In this document: positions 33,199 to 44,824 of the stretch, piece after piece | Position numbering within the stretch: the first letter of the stretch is position 1 | Layout of the letters: every line of letters begins with the position of its first letter | Origin: Marsupella aquatica | Lineage: Eukaryota; Marchantiophyta | Direction: 5' to 3' | Assembly: GCA_973895155.1 (NCBI GenBank) | Contig: OZ316899.1 | Location: forward strand, 9,114,001 to 9,178,000 | DNA length: 64,000 nucleotides | Made by a program: the position numbers and the translations under genes | Notes under the pieces: generated by a model | Told to the model about the DNA's origin: nothing | Database searches by the model: none | The model's input: the letters and a program-made list of their open reading frames with translations, nothing else

Positions 33199-33691
33199 AC
33201 AAGCGGATATAACCTTGAGACATAGGATCGTACTCCCCGTTATGCAAAATTGTCAGCATTCCGTCATCAGATAAAAATGGATCCATTCCACGAAAGAATG
33301 ATGTGGCCAGTGTGTGGTCGGAAATATTCCATTTTGGGACTTTTCTGTCTGGCAGAGATGGTTTGAGTCTCGTAGGAAGGTAGATGAAACCCGCGTGGAC
33401 TCCAAACGATCTTTCCTTCCCCCCATGGACAACACCCTTGTCTTGATAACTCGACTTCATGAGATCCTTTCCCCATTTATCTACACCATTTACCCAGTTA
33501 GGCTTCTCCTCTTTGTTGAATGTTGAGTTGTAGAATTCTGAGATGCTAGACTCAACCATGCAATGCCTTGAAAGTGTATTCTTGAAGTCCCCAACTTCAC
33601 GTTGAACACCTATAGCAGCAACACTTTCTCGAGAGGAAGATCCACCTTCAATGGTCCTTTTCCGCTTCTTCCTTGTACTGGTTGCATCCAC
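33199..33691 (-). pseudogene. Amino DNA methyltransferase-like gene, N-terminal half
   Basis: The minus-strand frame (open from at least 33691, with no clear ATG) has a basic TRKKRKR nuclear-type patch, a helical region, then GVHAGFIYLPTRLKP, KWNISDHTLATSFFRGM and FLSDDGMLTILHNGEYD. The last segments correspond to the strand and helix after the catalytic motif of N6A/N4C methyltransferases. The catalytic [DNS]PP[YFW] tetrapeptide, expected where YLPTR stands, is not present. So this protein may be a catalytically dead relative, or my alignment is off. It continues at 12207 across the inserted element (TSD ACAAG), with a frame change. Confidence 0.5.
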
Positions 33692-33814
33692 TGGAGCAAT
33701 TGCCTTCCCTTTCTCAATGGGAGTAATTGGGTCGGATGGAGCTCCTATTTGGCTTCAGAAACCTTTGGGGTGGCATCTATCTTTGTATCTCCACTCCCTA
33801 AAACACTTTGGACC

Positions 33815-36202
33815 CGGCTGTTGGCTGTTATGTGGGCCTCCTCTATATTCCTCAGCTCTCGCTTCCACTTCTCCCTCTCTTTGATCGTATCGGCCAACTC
33901 TCCCTGCGTCTGAGTCAGTTTATCCTTGATATTCTGATTATCAGCCTGCGCGGTGTCCAACTGCCCCTGCATGATGTTCAGCTCATGCCGTTTAATCCGC
34001 AGTTCATCTTGGGCTTTCTTGGCCGCCCTTAGATCTTCAATCTTGGCTTCCATCCTCCTAAGCCGCCGAATGACCTCGTCCTTCTTGCTTCTCTCTAAAG
34101 CCACCGCTTCTTCTAATTGGTGCTTCTCCAACTGCTCCCTATGGAAAAAGGGTCCTACCTCCAACTCCTCTCCAAAGATGCCGAGCGCAAGTTCCCCACA
34201 CATCTCACCATACTCCATGGCTCTATTCTTAGCGTAGGTGGAGTAAGTAGAAGTGATCGGCATCGCCCATCGTGGCCTCTGCTCCCAAGCCGTCTTGCGG
34301 ATCTCTTCAATTGTGGCTAGAGGTTTGCTTCCTTTTTCGGCTAGCCGCCTGATGTCCTCCGGCCAATCTCCTCCTGGTAAATCCTTTTCCCTAGCCAGGG
34401 CTGCCTCCTCTTCCTGCCTGATTTGCTCCTGAAATTCCTGCGCCGTCTGTTTTATGTCGTCAAAGCTCGGGGGAGCAACATCTGGTGGGGGAGACTCAGG
34501 GCTACTCTGCTGGTTGGGGTCCCCTCGTACTACCCTTGGAAGTGTGGGGACAAACCGGCCACAGGTCCTTACTCCTGGAACGTGATGGTCCGACCCATAG
34601 CCGGAGTTATCATGGCTGCAGTCCTCCACTGCCTCCTCTATTTCTTGGACGTCCAGCTTCTCCCTCTCCTCTTCGTCGGTAGGAGCTTCAGGCAATTCTG
34701 CCTCAGATTCAGAGCTTGAGACTCCCACATACATTCGAACACCTGGCTTGGATTCCGGCCTGATTCTCTCCTCGTCTCCAGCAAAGGGGTTTTCTCTTGT
34801 GATCCGGTGTAGGCCTACCTCTGGAGTGGTGTTCTGCATTGTTGCCGTTGCCGATGCCGATCTCTTTTCTTTCTCTAGTAGTTTCAGCAGACTCTGCATG
34901 CCTGGTTGCTGCATTGGCAAGTCCTCCTTCCTGGGCCTAAACACCTGCTCGATTGTAGGGCTAACAGGTGGTTGAGGCTTCTCTGCTACCGGCCTGGGTT
35001 CTGGAGCTTCCTCGGGTGCCCTTACCTACAGGGGAAGTACTGGGGCAAAAGTCTGACCTCTGGCATACCGGCACAACAGCGGCATGTGATAGCCAAGCCG
35101 CGACACGCTCCCCATGCCGATTACCTGCTGCTCCTCCTTTAAGATCTTCTTCAATTGGTTGAGGAGGTACTCGTTGTAGTCCCGGCTTGGGTCTGGCCTC
35201 TCTGCCAGATAGACCTGTGCCTTGCCGATCTCCGCCCTCGGCAAGTTACAATGCATGGTCACCCGCAAGAAGTCGATCATCTCTCCTATGTGCGGGTTGG
35301 TGCAGGTGTTCCGGAAGAAGCCATTCTTCGTTGATGGCCCAGGGAACGACCGGAACTCCTTGTCAGGCAAGGTCTTCCTGGTATCAACTTTGGTCTTATT
35401 GCCTATCGGCAAGCCAAACACTTCGGCAATCACTTTGGGAGTAAGATAGAAATCCTTCCCATATATCCTCGTGCAATTGGTCTTGGGTTCCCATGACCCC
35501 ATGAATTCTAATAGGTCTGACTCCGGTACCTCCGGCTTCAGCCATGATAATCTTACAAAGGCCTCTAAGCCAGATCCGGCCATGAAGCCTTGGTACTTCT
35601 TGGTCTGCATGGCCATAAAGCATGCATCCTCCTCCCGTGCAAAATGTAGTTGCACCTCTACCGGTAGGGTTGCCGCCCAGCCCTTCCAGGTGTCATCCCT
35701 GGTTGGAATGGCCTTGATGGGATCGACCTCCTCCTCTTCGGCTTCTCCCTGCCTCCTGCTCTGCTGCTCGGCTGGCTTCTTTGGTACCGCCGACCTCGTT
35801 CTTTTTGCCGGGGTGGCTTCATCATTGACGGCTCCCTTCCTCTTCATCTCTGCTGTCGTGGAGGTTTCTCCTAGCACTGTTGCCTGGGTCCACCTTTCCG
35901 TGCTACCCTTCAATTCCCAGTGTATGTCGTTGCAGTTCTTGATGGCCTCTCGGATGCCGACGACGCTGTCTTTGCAAAACAGAAGATCGTCGAGCTGATT
36001 GGAAGTAGGAGTCCACAAGAACTCGTCTTTGATGAGTTCGCCTCCTAAGAAAGCCGTCTTCTGCAGCTCCCACAATCGAGCGAGCTCCTGCCGTTCTCGA
36101 GCTGCCCTTTCTGATTCCTTGTCCTCATAAGTCTTGATGTACTCAGTTGCCCGTTCGAACAGGCATCCCCAGAAATATGCCGCTTGATTGACGTTGCTCG
36201 TT
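33815..36202 (-). other. Captured family 2 gag-like segment without element ends
   Basis: On the minus strand this segment encodes the family 2 gag-like protein from NVNQAAYFWGCLFERATEYI to EEAHITANSR. It is better preserved than either full element: two long frames (36213-35026, 34944-33745) are separated by one TAG (CAG in the relatives). Both edges stop abruptly, with no 5' or 3' element terminus and no evident TSD. It sits upstream of, and on the same strand as, the methyltransferase-like gene, and only a one-base shift near 33750 separates the two frames. This suggests capture by the DNA transposon and possibly a fusion ORF. Confidence 0.6.
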
Positions 36203-37088
36203 GATCCGATCAATGAGCATTATTTCCCTCTATGTAATCGGTTGGAGAGACGTTACTCAATGTGAATGTTGAGATTGAATATTACTTATCGGTAACAGAA
36301 AGCGACAATTTAGGAATTGTGATAGGTATTAATGTAAATTATGCTAAAATATTGTCATGAAGATTACGCTAAACAATAGTTACCATTAAATATTACCGTT
36401 GTCCAGACACCTTAAAGACAAACATGCAATGCTAGCGCCGGACGCTAATGAAGAAGTGACCACTTTATTTGGAGAGTTATTGGTGTACAATTGCTACCGC
36501 CCGGCGCTAGCCATTTGACTAGTCTCATTAACGTTCTATTTTAGTTCAAGTTTTTGTTAACAAACTTACAAAGGTAGTTGTTTCAAATGTAGTAACTCAA
36601 CTTTACTTTATATTAAGGCCTTGATTATGTTGGATCAATACTAGCGCCAGGCGCTAGTACAAATTTACCATATTTTATGCTTAAATTTGGTTGTTAAGGA
36701 TTGTTTAGCAAAAATATTTATTCAAAATGATGTCTAGTCCATTACTAGCACCAGGCGCTAGTCTGGCGTCCCAACAAATTCAATCTTTATTGTTCATTGA
36801 CTTTTTGGTAGCGCCAGGCGCTAATGAAATGGACCCACTTCTTTCGGCCTATATGTGGTCATTTTGATGTAATAAATATTCCTGACACCCGCACTTCTCG
36901 GGGAAAAAAGGACAAACTTTTTATTTATGATTTCAACGGATGCAATTTAGTGCTTGTTCCCTGTCGTATTGAAGTGACTCTTTTAACGGCCAGTCGTCTT
37001 GAAGCAGTGGTATAAGCATTCCATACGGGCGGGATTGGTTTTGTTGATTCCTTGATTTTCTTGGTTACTTTCACTTCATTTCTCTACA
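36203..37088. other. AT-rich spacer between divergent genes, with palindromic motifs
   Basis: No coding region is supported. It lies between the minus-strand captured/methyltransferase-like unit and the plus-strand transposase, so both promoters may be here. It holds five GCGCC/GGCGC motifs. Confidence 0.5.
36432..36823. repeat. Dispersed GCGCC/GGCGC palindromic motifs, right cluster
   Basis: Motifs lie at 36432-36447, 36493-36510, 36641-36657 (perfect CTAGCGCCAGGCGCTAG), 36745-36761 and 36809-36823. Another is at 39221-39235, in a gap between transposase exons. They match the left cluster at 9553-10936. Confidence 0.7.
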
Positions 37089-39068
37089 TTGTCGCGCTCA
37101 ATTGTTATTACACGTGCTTGTATAGGGGACGTCATCAAGGTTCCCGTGCAAGTTTCTGATACGTACAAGCAAGTAAGTGAAACCTACCTTTGCGGAAGAT
37201 TTGATTTGAGAATGAATGATATTGAGTCGATTGTTCCCGAGGAGTCAACGAGTGGAGGACTTGAATGTACTGCGGCATTTGATGTAGATGAGGGAATGTG
37301 TTTTTGGCATATGAATGTCGGACTTTGTTACACGCTTTATGTCAGACGTACTCCTCTTGAATCAGTAGTTGGGAAGATTCCTGTCCAGGTTGTTGAAATC
37401 TCTGAGAGTGAAGATGAGGATGTTGCGCCCAATCCTCCTGCGAAGTACAAAGTTCCAGATTCTAGTTTCCTTAAGAGTGAACCGGTGGCCACCTCCGGAG
37501 TTGTCCATAAGGTTTATCGGCGGAGTGCAATGGACGCCTTACTCAAGGCCACGGGACATAGTGAACTATCAAGATTTATATTGGCAAGGGACTTCCAACA
37601 TGAGCAAGTTCCTTGTTTTCCAAACAAGTACAACGGAAATGTTGTATTTGAATTGCCTCCCATTGAGAGAATGCTCTCCAAGGGATTGAGACTTTGTGAC
37701 ATGGACCGTGCCAAAGATTGCAACATTTGGACCCAAATTTTTCTGACAACTGCAAACGTGCAACCAAAGAAACACTGGGAATTTGGTAAGGTTACGTGTA
37801 CTCGGTTCATCGAGTGCAGGAACAAGTCCTGTGAGTATTTTCAGCAAAAGAAGAGATGCAATGCAAAAGCCTGGCATGGTACTCCTAAGCTTAGTGGCCA
37901 GCACGTGGTGGGTTTGTTCAATGAAGAGGGTGGTGTGGTATGTCACTACTGTGAGCAGATTCCTTTTTGTGTGGAGTCTTGCCCTGCTTGCTTGTTCTAT
38001 ATGTATCCGCAGGTCCTACTTGATACAAAAACCTGTAGTCACATGTCTCGGCTCGCGGTTCATATAGGTGAACATAACCATCCAAGTAGAAATTTTTTCT
38101 TGAGGAGCGCTGAAAAGATAGCCAAGGATTTAATAAAAAGAAATCACGAAACCAATCCTTTTGCAAAGTCGACTGGGATCTTAAATTTTGCGACCGGTTT
38201 GCTTGTGAAAGCTCTTTGCAAAAACGTCAACGACATGGTAGATATTGAAGAAACAAATATTTGGAAGTCTCTCATGGTACTATCTACTCCTCGGAAATTT
38301 GCATCGCTTTGTCGAAGCGTTCGAATGGACCAGAATGGTCATGGTGAGTTAGATTTCCTAGCTTGAATGCAAAGGACAAATAACATTTCTTTCCTCCAAA
38401 GGTATCTTCTGTTGGGTCAGGGTTGTCTAGCAGATAGGCCCCATATATTCAAAATGACAGTCAAGGGTCACGGATCTGGTGTAGATCTTCTACGGCAGAT
38501 GCAACCAAGCGGAAGATTGGAAGGAGCTTGGGTTAGTTTTGATGTCATGAAGTGCGTGACAACCGATTGGTTTACTTTCAATGCACACGTTTACGATCAC
38601 AACTTCCAAGCTCTTTGTACAATCTTTACATGCGAACTTAAAGCTGAAGACACGGAGTCTTTTGAGAAGGCATGGAGAATTATCATTGAGGTTTGTAAGG
38701 AAAATGGGTTACATGAGGTTGTCATCCAAGGTTTTATGGCTGACAATGCTCAGGCTGGGTGGATCGCCGTTTGCAATGTCTTTTTTGGAGGGCACCCAGA
38801 ACGTGAATGCTCCAATGCATTTCACTTTTACCAGTCTTTCCATCGACATTCCGCGGAAGGAGTACTTGAGGGTAGGCAACCTGAACATCAAAGACTCTGG
38901 GAGAAATTGCGGAATGCTCCAACGTTTGTTGCGGCATATCGAGTTTCTAGGGAGATTATGTTGTGGTGGCAAGCAGGCAACTGTGTACCAGGAAAATTGA
39001 TGATGTTGCAAAGTTGGATATCATGGTGGGTTGTTTGATGGCGTCACTGGGGGAATTTCATTCATGTG
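37089..39068 (+). pseudogene. MULE-like DDE transposase, main part
   Basis: An open frame from about 37089 (no ATG; an upstream exon or lost start is likely) runs through a TGA at 38364-38366 (LA-stop-MQRT) and a TGA at 39036-39038 (VV-stop-WRHW), in the same frame throughout. It may end at a GTAAGT donor near 39069. It includes a Cys/His-rich part (CRNKSCEYF ... VCHYCEQIPFC ... CPACLFYMYP) and a DDE-like core with VSFDVMKCVTTD, GFMADNAQAGW and CSNAFHFYQSFHRHS. The ADNAQAGW block with the following His/Cys strand is typical of MULE-related transposases in mosses and algae, as I recall it. Both TGAs fit CGA to TGA. It would mobilise the DNA transposon spanning about 8-40 kb. Confidence 0.6.
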
Positions 39069-39284
39069 GTAAGTTTTATCTATGCGTACAATAGTCAATT
39101 CTCAATGTGTTTATACTACCGCCCAATGCTACTTTTAACTGTACAAAAAACTTTGCAACATTTATGACTTAGGACCACTTGGACAATAACAACATTATAT
39201 TATTATGTCATACACATTGCTAACGCTTGGCGCTGCTTAAACAAAATGACTAAATTTGGTATGCATGGACTTCATTGTAGAGCA

Positions 39285-40290
39285 AAAGTGCAGAAAAAGG
39301 TGCCCTCATTCCAAACTATACAGGTTTTGAGTCGAGGCACGCTTCCATGAAAGCATGGGCAACCAAAAAATGGTGGGTCTCTTTGAAGCATGCAAAGTTG
39401 ATCAAAATTGAGCTCTATCTCAAGTTTCGGGTTACAGCGCATATCGGAAAGGACTCAATAGAGGGAAGGGGCCAACTATCTAGGAATTAGCATTCCAATC
39501 CGCAGACCAAGCAAGTTCACCCAAGTTATTCAAAGAAGCAACCAACATGATTCTTTCCAACGCTGTTGATTTTGATCTGGGTAGAAGTTCTCCTCTAAAT
39601 GGAGATATTGTCGGTTAAGAGGAAGGGACTTGCAATTGGGATTGTCTTGCCACAAGACTCCCATCGGCATGACACCATTCTCATCACTACCCCAAATACT
39701 CAAGGATTCAAACGGAAGAATCTCAACAACACTGAGTTCACTTCCATTCCCGCCAATGTAATAGATCTTGTAGTCGACCTCTGCGGGAGTGACACTTCAA
39801 CAAATGAAAGTGATTCCCTTGCGAACACCCTTGAAGCCACAAGGGCAACAACATCATTGCAACCACCACTCAATGCCCCTGCTGTGCTTCAGCGTTTGCC
39901 GACACAATCAGCTCCTTTGGAAATGGACGTTCCTAGAGGTAGTTGGCATTTGAGACAGATGGTCAAATATGGGGCAGGGCCGCAGTGTAATGGGACTTTG
40001 TATGGAAATTCTGAGAGGGATGAGTGTCAAAATTGTGTCAAGAAAGTCGGGTTCCATTCGGTTGCTGGTGTTGTCGGCATTGTTGTGTGTGGATATTGCA
40101 TTTTCAGAGGAACACCCATTGCCAAAATGATTGGTTCTGCACAAACAAAACATGCTACAAGAGCCGCCCGCGTCGTGGTGTTGAACGCTGTGGAATGGCT
40201 CAGTGGAGGCTTGAGTAGGAAATGCGTCAATTTTTTGCTTTCAAGGAGTAGTAATTACATAGTTTTAGTGATTAGCGGGGTTGTTAGGTT
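39285..40290 (+). pseudogene. Transposase C-terminal exon fragments
   Basis: After an acceptor-like GTGCAG near 39290, a frame reads GALIPNYTGFESRHASMKAWA and KKWWVSLKHAKLIK, to a TAG near 39490. A second frame from 39599 has VKRKGLAIGIVLPQDSH, then RGSWHLRQMVKYGAGPQCNG and a Cys-containing stretch (CQNCVKK). This tail becomes unlike protein after about 40230, which may be where the next gypsy element inserted. Confidence 0.4.
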
Positions 40291-41491
40291 TAGGGTAACT
40301 TAATAAGTAAGGAAGTAGAGTAGGGAAATAAATTGAGGGAGAGGACATGTTTCTCTAAGAAGTATCAAGAGTTGAGTAAGTTATTTGGTAAGGGCGGAAA
40401 AAAGTTATGGTAGTCGGCAAGTCGGGCCAAAGGCATGACCAATACTTTTGAGAGATAAATTTTGCTAAGACTCACCCTATAGGTGCTAGGTAGTCCCTAG
40501 ATCACACATAAAAGTCACAAAGTCAAGTGGGGTCTTAACTTAGGAGTTGTAAGTATTTTGACAAAACTTAAAGTTACCAAATAGCGGGTCTCAGGAAAAA
40601 TAGCTGATGGGAAAAGGTAGGGGTTCCAAGTTGCAAAGTAGGTTAAATATGGTCCACTCTATCCCTGGAAACTTGTGGCAAAACTTGGTTACCTTTGGTT
40701 ACTTTTTGGGAACATCTCAAAGTTCAGAAGAATTTTGGAAAACATAAGAATTAGTCCTCTTTACCTAATTTTATAAAATTGGTTATAGGGTTTTGTTTAG
40801 ATCTTAGTAAACCAGGACATAGCCCTATGTCCAGAGAATCTATGGATCTACTCAAAAGTCCTTTTGGCCTTATGGGTGATTTTTGGCGGTGGGTACAATA
40901 TGGGCCGGTGAATTATATTTTTTCCAAAACAAAATCCGACTAAGTGTAAAAATGCTTCGACGAGGCTACCACAAGGCAGGAATAAGTCAAGCACAAGGGC
41001 GATTGGGAGATGGTTGAATAGACCAGGAAATCACAAGGTGAAGGAGCTTGAGTGGGAGTGGGAGTTAGTTGACTTTTGTTGTAGTGTGACTTTGGTAGTT
41101 AGTTGGACTTTTGTTGTAGTGGGACTTTGGTGATTGGACCTTGGTCCTTGGTCCTCTACTTTGGTCCTTGGTCCTTGGTGGGCTACTGTCACGCGATTGA
41201 CATGGGTCTTAACACCAAAAACGTCACTATGGGTGCCAAAACCATCTCCTTGTACCTGAGGATCACGAAGGGATGTTGTGAAGGCCGGTAAACACCAATT
41301 TATGCCCTTAACACCAGACTATCGTAGCAAGACTCTATCACACATCACCCAAGCTCAATCCCAAGGAACCAAGGTTGGGGATCAGATCTACGCTCATGAT
41401 AGTTCTGGTGAGAAGGGGTCTTCATATCGGGCCCGTACACACAGGGCCTAGCGCTATGGTGCGCATAGATCTATACATATGCTTACTATCA

Positions 41492-41574
41492 TAGGTATGT
41501 TTCTATTCCGCCGCCGGAATGTACCCATAAACCAGTGACTCCTGACTGATTCCCGGCTTAGGGACTTCCAAGCC
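41492..41574 (-). ncRNA. Two-hairpin 3' RNA module, family 3 copy
   Basis: On the minus strand: hairpin 1 GGCTT/AAGCC (41574-41555), hairpin 2 ATTCCG-GCGG-CGGAAT (41520-41505), then AAACATACCTA (41502-41492). Flanking sequence is otherwise unlike families 1 and 2, so conservation is limited to the module. Confidence 0.65.
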
Positions 41575-42934
41575 ATTGCCCCACCACTCTGCCATTCCAC
41601 TCTCAGCAATCAGAGCTATGATAGTCCGCACCCAACCCACTTCAATGCACCCTGTACACCTCTCAGTGGCGCTGCTAGTCCCATCATACACTCAGATTGC
41701 CTCACACACAAACACATCCATGAGAGAAATGAGGCCTGAGAGGAAAACTCAATTAGATTCAAAGATGTGCACAATAGTTCACTGAGAACACTTGATCCGA
41801 ACACTAGGCCAGAAGGCTGTCTCCTCCAGATTGCGACGTGCTTGCCCCGCAAGCCCCGTGCTTGCCATGCAAGCTCAATCCTGAACCTGAGCCCAACTCA
41901 CTCCAGATTGTGACGGCAGATTGGACTCGAACCAATCCCGTACTTGCCTTGCAAACTCAATCCTGAACTCAACCTCCTTCACTACACTTCATTCTTGGGG
42001 GCACATACAGATCTCGCACCTCCAATTCAGAACGTCAAGTTACGCATGCACAGTTGACTCGACTTCAAAGCTGGTACCAGGCCTAACGACGATCTATCCC
42101 AGACTGCAATGAGGCCCGGCCTCACGCTTGCCCTGCAAGCTCAGCTCTGGCCATAAATCCCTTAGTGCTCTCTACCAGACAAAGGCCAGGACTCCCCATG
42201 GATCACGTAGCCTTGCCAGACTGAACTGTAAATGCTCCTTCTGCTGGCCCTCAATTAGTATCTCAGCCTCCCTAATGTGCTCACCGAAAATCACATTGAA
42301 ATCCTCCCCACAATTTACAATCACCAACACATCACCTATCACCAAGGCTCTGTATCGGGGGAAAAGAACCCAGTTGTGGTGCCTACTAGAAAGAGCCACA
42401 ATCCAGCTTGCAAACCTGGCCAACTGTTGTTGTGAAGCGTGGCTGATTACTCCCTGAGTAATAGCACAACCAAGCTCTCCCCAACACACAGCTTCCAAGC
42501 CCAGCCTTCCTTGCACAGAGCTCCTCCCTGCTGCTCAGTCTACGTGAGATCACACAACTGAAGTTCCCCCCCCCTCTGCCTCTACCGGGGGGCTGCTCTA
42601 TATACTCTCATACTGAGCCCAAATGGGTGGATACTACGTTGCTGGAGCCCCATCCCAGCCCTAACAGAGCCGCCACTATCTCTAACTACTGAACCCTAAC
42701 TCGCAACTTTATTTCTATCTCGAATTGGCTATGTACTTCAGATTTGGCCCTCCTCCATGGTTTTTGCGAGCTTGCGCCTCCTCTCCCGATTTCTCTATTC
42801 AACCATTTGCTGCGTGGATAGCAGCATTGGAAGCGGCTTGAGCTCCTCTTTCCAACGAGGTCAATTATAGCCAATTTGGCCAAATACACAGAGAGTTATG
42901 CCCCCGCAACCGAGAGGGGGTACTCACTGCTGCG

Positions 42935-43335
42935 CTAACCCGAGTTACATAGCTAACCCGAGTTCGGCTAACCTAGCTATCCTATCTAACCCGAGTAGAG
43001 CTAACCCGTGGTCTCGGGTTAGGCCGCTACCCGCTACCCGCTATCCGCTATCCGCTAACCTAGGCTAAGCTGAGCCCGAACCCGAGCTTACCTATGCTAA
43101 CCTGAGCCCGAGTTTAGGCTAACCCGAGTTCAGTGTAACCCGGGATCAATCTAATCCAAACCCGGGTTAAGCCTAAGCTGAAGCTGTGCTGACCTAAGCT
43201 AAGCTGAAGCCGTGCTTACCTGAGCTAAGCTGAAGCCGTGCTGACCTGAGCTAAGTTGAAGCCGTGCTTACCTGAGCTAAGCTGAAGCCGTGCTGACCTG
43301 AGCTAAGCTGAAGCCGTGCTCACATAAGCTAAGCC
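42935..43335. repeat. Tandem repeats CTAACCCGAGTT and GCTAAGCTGAAGCCGTGCT
   Basis: The first part (about 42935-43160) has degenerate repeats of a 10-12 bp unit CTAACCCGAG. The second (about 43160-43335) has about six copies of a 25-27 bp unit containing GCTAAGCTGAAGCCGTGCT with alternating GAC or TAC spacers. Both lie inside the family 3 element. Confidence 0.8.
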
Positions 43336-44700
43336 GTGGTCGAGCTTGGGTTAACCCGAAACTGAAATCGAATCCGCTAATTCCGGCCACAAGTTAACCC
43401 GTCATACTAATCAGGCTGTATCTTCCTTAATACACCTTCATTTCCCGAGTGTTTTATAACGATTTTACTCGCCTTGACCAGATCTTTCCAATGCTCTTTA
43501 CAGATCCGGATTTGGTGACATATTGAAAGAGATATGGTCGCCGACCACCCACGACATAGCTTTTATTTCCCTACTCTTAACGCCATGATTGCCCATATTC
43601 TTGTCATCTTGCTAATTGTTATGCAATATCAATAGCTACTCCTTGCATACAGCAGCCTACTTAATCAGATCATAGAATAAGGACCATGTCATCGGCGTCA
43701 CAGCTACTTTGGTCCTTGGTCCTTGGTGGGCTACCTTAGTCATTGGTCCTTGGTCTTTGGTGGGCTACTTTGATCCTTGGTCCTTGGTGGGCTACTTTGG
43801 TCCTTGGTCTTTGGTGGGCTACCTTGGTGTGGTGTGGAAGGAGAATAGTATATAAGGAGGAAATTTTCCTTTGTTATGGACCAGAATTTTCAATTCTCAA
43901 AGTAGAGGCTCTACCTTGTTAAGTTGGGGCTAAGTTTGAGAAGGCAATGAGGTCCATACTTAGTGTGAGGATATTGTAGAAGATCTTTTGTTGTAAAGAT
44001 TGAGTATGCAATGAAAGGAGTCTTCCCAATCTTCAATGTGACCATTAAGTGTGAAAGAATTTGAAGTGTACGAGGGCAAGAGAAGAGTCCATGTTAGGGT
44101 GCAATCTTGGTCTAAGCTTGAAGGGGATGTGCTGGTACACAACCAAGACCAGGGAGGCAAGGTTAAGGTGGAGCACTAATTTGAGACTTGGAGAGGATTG
44201 TATCTTGATGGTGGAAAGTACTTTGTCTTTTGTGAGAACAAGAGGAAGAGTCCTTAGAAAAAAGAGTTGTTTCTAAGAGCTCAAAGGGGATGTGTGGACC
44301 CAAACCAAGGTCGGGGGGCAAGGTTGAGGGGTAACACTACTTTGAGGGTCTTCAGGAGACTTGAGCTGGAAGAGGAAAGTACTTTGGGTTCTTGGATGTT
44401 TGTGTGAGAATCTACTCTAAGGTGACAGCTTGGAGTGGAGATCCCCCTTGCTAATCCTTGGAGTAGAGGAGAAAGGAAGGGTGTGAGCGCAAAAGTAGTC
44501 AAGGGGACTACCTCTCTAGAAGTGGAGAGTTTAAACTACTTATGTATGGTGTGATATGACATTGCAAGCACATTTCAAGAAGTTTTGTCAATCCTTTATG
44601 ACCCTGGTATGATATGGAATAGGTATTAGGTAGTTTTTTGGGGAGAAAAGTCACTTAAGCTCCTTGACAAGTGTTTGACATAGAGACTCATCCTTGTTTT

Positions 44701-44718
44701 TGGCGCCGCTGCCGGGGA
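44701..44718 (+). other. Primer-binding site of gypsy element 3
   Basis: TGGCGCCGCTGCCGGGGA matches, with one change, the PBS of many plant gypsy elements of the Tat/Athila group. It marks the LTR/internal boundary just upstream. Confidence 0.75.
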
Positions 44719-44824
44719 CAACTCTTTGCAATTTTTATTGTGGGAGTGGAGCCACAAGACTTGGAGGTGTGTTTGCAGGTTGGTTGTTCAAGAGGAGGGA
44801 GATAAGAAGGTGATTGTGAGTGGC

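Larger units (their letters stand above)
41187..43702 (-). mobile_element. LTR-less element, family 3 (TGTGACGCC...GTGACA on minus strand, TSD GCTAC)
   Basis: GCTAC flanks it at 41182-41186 and 43703-43707. On the minus strand it begins TGTGACGCCGATG and ends AATCGCGTGACA, the same terminal pattern as families 1 and 2. It is 2516 bp with no long ORF (the best is 114 codons on the minus strand at 42172-42516, without motifs), so it looks non-autonomous. It carries the two-hairpin module near its 3' end (41492-41574) and tandem repeat arrays at 42935-43335. Confidence 0.8.
40300..44700 (+). repeat. 5' LTR/leader region of gypsy element 3, interrupted at 41187-43702
   Basis: No gene is seen. 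The region ends just before a plant-type PBS at 44701. It holds clusters of TTGGTCCTTGGTGGGCTAC-type repeats on both sides of the insertion (about 41110-41186 and 43703-43830), which join seamlessly when 41187-43702 is removed. The LTR start could not be fixed, because the matching 3' LTR lies beyond the window. Confidence 0.5.

Noticed and set aside
41600-41700. tRNA-like string (GGCAGAGTGGTGGGGCAATGG on the minus strand) next to the hairpin module
   Set aside because: No acceptor stem, no T-arm consensus and no match in the other families; not a tRNA gene.
43160-43335. CRISPR-like regularly spaced repeats
   Set aside because: The spacers are 2-6 bases and themselves repetitive; this is a plain tandem array in a eukaryotic element.
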